Assembly (NCBI GenBank): GCA_947454705.1
Contig: CANGKZ010000002.1
Location: forward strand, 142,882-206,881
Direction: 5' to 3'
DNA: 64,000 nt
From: Verrucomicrobiota bacterium
GTDB taxonomy: Bacteria; Verrucomicrobiota; Verrucomicrobiia; Limisphaerales; UBA9464
Below, piece after piece: positions 59,578 through 64,000 of the stretch. Below the pieces are notes generated by a model. That model saw only the letters and a program-made list of their open reading frames with translations, searched no databases and was not told the DNA's origin. The position numbers and the translations under genes are program-made. How positions within the stretch are numbered: the first letter of the stretch is position 1; every line of letters starts with the position of its first letter.

Positions 59578-60588
59578 GTGGAGTTCCAGTACCATCGTGG
59601 GGCGATTCACATTCCATCGATTGGATTGTGGCTCGATGCCCACAAGCCAATCGGCCCGAAGGAGGCGGTGTTTGTGAGTCACGCCCATTCGGACCACATC
59701 GCGGGTCATGCGGAGGTGTTTCTCACTCCCGCCACGCGCGATCTCATGCGGGCGCGGCTGCCGGGACAACGGATCGAGCACGTGATCGAATTTGGGCGCC
59801 GCGTGGATTTGTCGGACGCGGCGTTCGCGGTTCGACGCGAGGCCCATCTGACGCTTCTCCCGGCGGGACACGTGCTCGGGTCGGCCATGTCGTTGGTCGA
59901 GACCGCCGCAGGATCGCTGCTCTACACCGGGGATTTCAAACTCCAGGTGGGACGCTCAGCCGAAGCCTGTGAGCCGCGCCAGGCCGATACGCTGATCATG
60001 GAGACGACCTTTGCGCGTCCGAAATACGTCTTCCCGCCGCTGGCCGAGGTGGCGGCGAAGGTTGTGGCGTTCTGCCAGGAGGCACTGGCCGGCGGTAACG
60101 TGCCGGTCCTGCTCGCCTACTCGCTGGGGAAGAGCCAGGAGATCATGCCGTCGCTTGCCGAGGCCGGGCTGAAGGTGATGGTGAGCCCGCCCACGGCCAA
60201 GATGTCGCGGATCTACGCGCGGTTTGGTCAGCAGCTCGGAGCGTGGGAGGAATGGGACGTGGACCAGGCTCAGGGCCGCGTGGTGATCGCCCCGCCGGGA
60301 GCCAAGCTCAATGCACTCAAGACCGCTCTGGGTGGACGGATCCGAACCGCGGTGCTGACCGGGTGGGCGATCGATTCCGGGTGTCGCTTCCGGTACCAGG
60401 CCGATGCGGCGTTCCCGCTGAGCGATCACGCCGATTTTCCGGACCTGCTGGAATTCGTGAAACGGGTGGCGCCCAAGCGCGTGTTCACGCTTCACGGGTA
60501 CGCATCGGAATTCGCCACCACGCTGCGCCAGCAGGGCATCGAAGCCTGGGCGCTCGGGGAGGAGAATCAGCTCACGCTCCAGCTTTGA
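59578..60588 (+). CDS. MBL-fold metallo-hydrolase, beta-CASP/exonuclease-like
   Basis: 336 residues. The metal motif VFVSHAHSDHIAGH near residues 33-46, a second GHVLGSAMSLVETAAGSLLYTGDF at about 100-123, and the C-terminal AFPLSDHADFPDLLEFV and VFTLHGYASEFATTL match the beta-CASP-type MBL nucleases, the family often annotated as putative exonuclease or mRNA 3'-end-processing-factor-like and frequently beside an ATP-dependent DNA ligase. No ligase is seen here. GTG 59578 is the likely start, since the residues before it are repeat-free but not conserved. It diverges from dnaG across 143 bp. DNA- or RNA-directed activity is expected but not proven. Confidence 0.85.
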   Translation: MEFQYHRGAIHIPSIGLWLDAHKPIGPKEAVFVSHAHSDHIAGHAEVFLTPATRDLMRARLPGQRIEHVIEFGRRVDLSDAAFAVRREAHLTLLPAGHVLGSAMSLVETAAGSLLYTGDFKLQVGRSAEACEPRQADTLIMETTFARPKYVFPPLAEVAAKVVAFCQEALAGGNVPVLLAYSLGKSQEIMPSLAEAGLKVMVSPPTAKMSRIYARFGQQLGAWEEWDVDQAQGRVVIAPPGAKLNALKTALGGRIRTAVLTGWAIDSGCRFRYQADAAFPLSDHADFPDLLEFVKRVAPKRVFTLHGYASEFATTLRQQGIEAWALGEENQLTLQL

Positions 60589-60731
60589 TACGCGTCCAAA
60601 GGGAACGGATTCAGGGGTGGCGTTTTGCGTTCGACCAGGTTTAATCGTTGGATCATCCCCGTGCCCGTTGAATCCGTGTTCCCTGCGAGTTTTCGCATCT
60701 GGAATCGGACCCGTGGAGATTGGGAGTCCGC

Positions 60732-62825
60732 ATGCGCATGAATTTTTCAATCTCCGCCCGGCGAATGCTGGCGATTTCGCTGATTGCCGGGAGTTTCGCC
60801 GCCGCCACCGCCGTCGGGGCCGAGTCGCCGACCTACCGTGAACCGTGGCGTCCCCAAGTGCATTTCACCCCGGCGTCCACGTGGATGAACGATCCTAACG
60901 GGATGGTGTATTACGAGGGCGAGTACCACCTGTTTTATCAGAACAACCCCTTCGGCGACCGCTGGGGCCACATGAGCTGGGCGCATGCGGTGTCGCGCGA
61001 CCTGGTGCGCTGGGAGCATCTGCCGCTCGCGCTCGCGGAGGAAAACGGGGTGATGATTTTCTCCGGCAGCGCGGTGGTGGATTGGAAGAACACGAGCGGA
61101 TTCGGCCTCGACGGAAAACCACCACTGGTCGCGATTTACACCGGACACCACACGTCCAAGCCGCTGCAGAATCAGCACATCGCCTTTAGCAACGACAAGG
61201 GCCGGACTTGGACCAAGTACACGGGCAATCCGGTGCTCGATCTGGGCGAGGCGGACTTCCGTGATCCCAAGGTGTTCTGGCACGAGCCCACGCAGAAATG
61301 GGTGATGGCGGTCTCGTGGCCGATGCACCGCAAGGTCCGGTTTTACGGATCGGCCGATCTGAAATCGTGGAAGCATCTCAGCGATTTCGGTCCTGCGGGT
61401 TCGATTGTCGGCATTTGGGAATGCCCGGATTTGGTCCCCGTGGCCGTGGAGGGGAATCTCGACGCGACCCATTGGGTGTTGGTGGTGAATGTGGGTTCCG
61501 GCGCGCCCGCGGGCGGATCGGGAACGCAGTATTTTGTGGGCGAGTTTGACGGAACCACCTTCGTGCCCGACGCGCGATCGCTCCCGGCGTCGAAGCCCGC
61601 GATGGCTCCGGAAGGGCGCACCGTTGTGGTCGGGGATTTCGAAGGCGGGTCGTATTCCGGTTGGACCGCCACCGGCGATGCCTTCGGGGCCGCTCCGGCC
61701 GCGGGATCGATCGGAACGCAGCAGGCCGTGGATGGATTTCAGGGCAAGGGCCTCGTCAATACGTTCCGCAACGGCGATGCCTCCACCGGCACGCTCACTT
61801 CGCCGGAATTTCAGATCGACCGAAAACACCTCAGCTTCCTCGTAGGCGGCGGCAACAAACCGGAAACGCTGGCGGTGAATCTGCGCGTGGGCGGGGCGGT
61901 GGTGCGAACGGCCACCGGAGCGGATGCGGAACGGCTGAGCTGGCGCTCGTGGGATGTCTCGGAATTTCAGGGCAAGGCGGCGCGGTTGGAGATTGTGGAC
62001 AACGCCACCGGCGGTTGGGGCCACCTGAATGCCGATCAGTTCGTTCTGTCGGATACGCCGGCCAGCAACGCGCAGGAAGGGGCGTTGTGGGCGGATTACG
62101 GAAGCGATTTCTACGCCGGGGTCACCTGGTCGGATGTCCCGGCGCGGGATCGTCGGACCTTGTGGATCGGCTGGATGAGCAACTGGACCTACGCCAACGA
62201 TGTCCCCACGAGTCCGTGGCGGAGTGCGATGTCGATCCCGCGCGTCCTGCGCCTGCGCGACACGCCGAACGGATGGCGACTGCTTCAAAAACCGATCCAC
62301 GAGATTCAGCGGCAACTCGATTCACCCGACCGGCTGCATCGTTCCTCGGTTGAGGACGCCAATGCGTGGCTCTCTCCGCGCCGATTCCCGGGCGGAGTGG
62401 TGGATCTGGAGATGACCATGGATCACCTCTCCCCCACCGGTTCGATGACCCTTGAATGCCGGCACGGAACCAACGCGGTTACCAAACTGATTGTGGATTT
62501 CACGCGGCGCGAGCTGCGGCTCGATCGCACGGCTTCGGGTCGAAGCGATTTCTCCCGGACCTTCGCCGCGGTTCACCGGGCGCCGCTTCGGTTTTTCGGA
62601 GAAGAGCTCACCTTGCGTGTGCTGCTCGACACCTCATCGATCGAAGTGTTTGCCCAGGGGGGAGAGACCGTGATGACCGATCTGATCCTTCCACCCACCA
62701 AAGAAGTGTCCTTTGCCCTGTCGCTCGAGGTCCCGCAGCGCAGCTGCCGGATCACGTCGTTGACGGTGGGGCCGCTCAAGCCTGCACCCGTTAAAATGTC
62801 CGGTATTCGTCCCAAAACTCCATGA
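60732..62825 (+). CDS. Glycoside hydrolase family 32 (levanase/fructan hydrolase)
   Basis: Exported beta-fructosidase of 697 residues with a signal peptide ([17 protein letters not shown]). The catalytic triad of GH32 is complete: WMNDPNG with nucleophile D54, RDP at 177-179, and the acid/base E230 in WECPDL. A lectin-like insert of about 130 residues ([21 protein letters not shown] to [10 protein letters not shown], about 300-440) interrupts the five-bladed propeller, as in many bacterial levanases. The C-terminal beta-sandwich ([16 protein letters not shown] ... [17 protein letters not shown]) is complete. ATG 60732 or 60738. Its stop overlaps the pseudopilin start by 4 bp. A fructokinase-like gene follows, consistent with fructan use. 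Confidence 0.95.
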   Translation: MRMNFSISARRMLAISLIAGSFAAATAVGAESPTYREPWRPQVHFTPASTWMNDPNGMVYYEGEYHLFYQNNPFGDRWGHMSWAHAVSRDLVRWEHLPLALAEENGVMIFSGSAVVDWKNTSGFGLDGKPPLVAIYTGHHTSKPLQNQHIAFSNDKGRTWTKYTGNPVLDLGEADFRDPKVFWHEPTQKWVMAVSWPMHRKVRFYGSADLKSWKHLSDFGPAGSIVGIWECPDLVPVAVEGNLDATHWVLVVNVGSGAPAGGSGTQYFVGEFDGTTFVPDARSLPASKPAMAPEGRTVVVGDFEGGSYSGWTATGDAFGAAPAAGSIGTQQAVDGFQGKGLVNTFRNGDASTGTLTSPEFQIDRKHLSFLVGGGNKPETLAVNLRVGGAVVRTATGADAERLSWRSWDVSEFQGKAARLEIVDNATGGWGHLNADQFVLSDTPASNAQEGALWADYGSDFYAGVTWSDVPARDRRTLWIGWMSNWTYANDVPTSPWRSAMSIPRVLRLRDTPNGWRLLQKPIHEIQRQLDSPDRLHRSSVEDANAWLSPRRFPGGVVDLEMTMDHLSPTGSMTLECRHGTNAVTKLIVDFTRRELRLDRTASGRSDFSRTFAAVHRAPLRFFGEELTLRVLLDTSSIEVFAQGGETVMTDLILPPTKEVSFALSLEVPQRSCRITSLTVGPLKPAPVKMSGIRPKTP

Positions 62826-63661
62826 ACTCGCATCCATCCCCGGCGCTGAACCCCTCCTCCTCCGCTGGCTCCCCAAGTCTGCCGACTTCCCGGACCGGGC
62901 TGCGGTCGGCCTTCACCCTGATTGAGCTGCTGGTGGTCATTGCGATCATCGCCATCCTGGCCGGCATGCTCCTGCCCGCGCTGGCGCTGGCGAAGGAAAA
63001 GGCCAACCGGACGGCGTGCCTCAACAACCTCAAGCAGGTCGCGTTGTTCATGCAGTTTTACACCGATGAGTATCGCGACGTGTTCCCCGCGCATCGGAAC
63101 CAGGGCGAGGCTGACAATCCCACCACGGCGGTCACCAACTGGTGGGGCACTGCGATCGTGGGCAAGGACGCCGGCGCGTCGAATCTCTTCCGCTGCCCCA
63201 GCATCAAGGGCAAGCGCACCGATGCGGGCGTGAAATGGGAATGGAAGTTCAACGCGCACTTGGTGGGCTACGGCTACAACGCGTTTTTCCTCGGCCATTA
63301 CCCCTACGGCCCGGAGTCCGTCACGGTCAGCGGGATCAAATTTGATGTGGCCCCGTGGTTCAAACGGTCGGCCGTGGTGAACCCGACCCAGACACTGATG
63401 TTGGGCGACGGCATTCCCAAATCCGACGGAACCTGGAGCAGCAGCCTTTGGTGGCCGACCAGCGGCATGAACAAGGGCCAGGGCCTGGAGGGCATCGACA
63501 ACAACCGTCACAGGGGCTACGGCGTGGTGGTGTTTGTGGATGGTCACTCTGAGGCGCGTCGTGGCAGCCAGATCAATCCGCCCGTGGATCCCGTCAGTGG
63601 TGGAAGCACTGCGCTGAACAATTCCCAATTCTGGGACCCGCTCAATCGCGCTAATCGCTGA
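62822..63661 (+). CDS. Pseudopilin-like protein coupled to the fructan hydrolase
   Basis: 279 residues. A Ser/Pro-rich leader of about 30 residues ends in TGLRSA, then [20 protein letters not shown] marks the prepilin-type processing site and helix. The body contains [22 protein letters not shown], and [12 protein letters not shown] exactly fits the H-X9-DG motif of PVC pseudopilins (near residue 240). The ATG lies in an ATGA overlap with the GH32 stop, so it is co-translated with the enzyme. A role in surface presentation or secretion of the hydrolase is conceivable but not shown. The leader is longer than usual for prepilins. Confidence 0.87.
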   Translation: MNSHPSPALNPSSSAGSPSLPTSRTGLRSAFTLIELLVVIAIIAILAGMLLPALALAKEKANRTACLNNLKQVALFMQFYTDEYRDVFPAHRNQGEADNPTTAVTNWWGTAIVGKDAGASNLFRCPSIKGKRTDAGVKWEWKFNAHLVGYGYNAFFLGHYPYGPESVTVSGIKFDVAPWFKRSAVVNPTQTLMLGDGIPKSDGTWSSSLWWPTSGMNKGQGLEGIDNNRHRGYGVVVFVDGHSEARRGSQINPPVDPVSGGSTALNNSQFWDPLNRANR

Positions 63662-63680
63662 TTCAACGTCGCCTTTCGGA

Positions 63681-64000
63681 ATGAGTTTCCATCTTGTCGG
63701 CCTGGGTGAGGTGTTGTGGGACCTGCTGCCGTCGGGCCCACAACTCGGCGGGGCTCCGGCGAATTTCGCCTGCCATGCCTCGGCCCTCGGTGCGCGCGCA
63801 TCGGTCATTTCCCGCGTCGGCAGCGACACCCTCGGAATGGAGGCGGTCCGATCGCTTCAGGAGCGGGGACTTGATCTGCGAGGACTCGAAACCGATCCCA
63901 CGCTTCCCACCGGGGTGGTCACGGTGACCCTCGCGGCGGATGGACACCCGGAGTTTGCCATCGCTCCGTCGTCCGCCTGGGATGCCCTGGGTTCCACTGC
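63681..64000 (+). CDS. PfkB-family carbohydrate kinase (fructokinase-like), N-terminal part
   Basis: Partial at the right edge; 106 residues are visible from ATG 63681. FHLVGLGEVLWDLLPSGPQL followed by GGAPANFACHASALGARAS and SRVGSDTLGMEAVRSLQERGLDLRG are the two N-terminal signature regions of the PfkB/ribokinase fold, in the form typical of fructokinases (GEVLWDLLPSG). The C-terminal ATP site is outside the window. It begins 19 bp after the pseudopilin stop, so it belongs to the fructan cluster and would phosphorylate released fructose. Confidence 0.88.
   Translation, partial: MSFHLVGLGEVLWDLLPSGPQLGGAPANFACHASALGARASVISRVGSDTLGMEAVRSLQERGLDLRGLETDPTLPTGVVTVTLAADGHPEFAIAPSSAWDALGST

Overview
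GC-rich bacterial chromosome, most likely a Verrucomicrobiota member. The pointers are two pseudopilin-like proteins with the [20 protein letters not shown] leader and a DG-containing C-terminal motif, a very large PVC-type membrane-bound dehydrogenase/heme protein, secreted FG-GAP and M16 proteins, and REP-like repeats whose accidental translation gives the peptide ECGGKRSATPLW, which I recall from verrucomicrobial hypothetical proteins. Class and genus cannot be fixed from the window. I see no rRNA, tRNA, CRISPR array, prophage or transposase gene.

Layout. 0-9 kb: edge of a PqaA-like lipoprotein, recA with its own terminator, a repeat-filled gap, adenine deaminase, a pair of M16 peptidases, a secreted esterase and a signal-peptide-bearing nucleoside deaminase. 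9-20.5 kb: a REP doublet followed by short-period repeat arrays, uvrC, then a tightly packed Gld-like ABC exporter operon (ATPase, permease, GldG-like protein, DUF4340-like protein) followed by an AsmA-like giant and 6-phosphogluconolactonase. 20.5-26.6 kb: a candidate structured RNA or attenuator, a small zinc-ribbon protein, a dicarboxylate/amino-acid symporter, a tandem Usp protein, an RNase H-like exonuclease, an FG-GAP protein, an ArsC/Spx protein and a nucleotidyltransferase. 26.6-34.6 kb: sulfur assimilation (cysN, cysD, cysH, cysI), peroxiredoxin and a cysteine desulfurase. 34.7-50.5 kb: pseudopilin, guaA, oxidoreductase, MFS transporter, S9 peptidase, Xaa-Pro peptidase, TSUP permease, an uncharacterised conserved protein, a candidate small RNA, uppP, SDR, SET protein, lipoprotein and mnmA. 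50.5-64 kb: the ceramidase/dehydrogenase/heme fusion, a second oxidoreductase and TSUP permease, dnaG, an MBL-fold protein and a fructan cluster (GH32, pseudopilin, PfkB kinase).

Genes that work together. CysDN adenylates sulfate; CysH, which lacks the paired cysteines of the iron-sulfur APS type, reduces the activated sulfate; CysI reduces sulfite to sulfide; the NifS-like desulfurase and MnmA are later users of cysteine sulfur. GH32 and the PfkB-family kinase form a fructan-to-fructose-phosphate route.

The most unusual feature lies in the sulfur operon. A four-helix-bundle (S23/IVP-like) gene sits between cysH and cysD, bracketed by inverted arrays of an 8-bp repeat that supply the stop codons of both cysH and the four-helix gene. 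A second, truncated four-helix gene sits between cysD and cysN, and its stop codon lies in a 7-bp repeat array. Solo arrays of the same 8-bp repeat, other 7-, 6- and 10-bp degenerate arrays, REP doublets and a 144-bp element with inverted 10-bp repeats are scattered between genes elsewhere. Together they suggest a family of small transposase-less elements.
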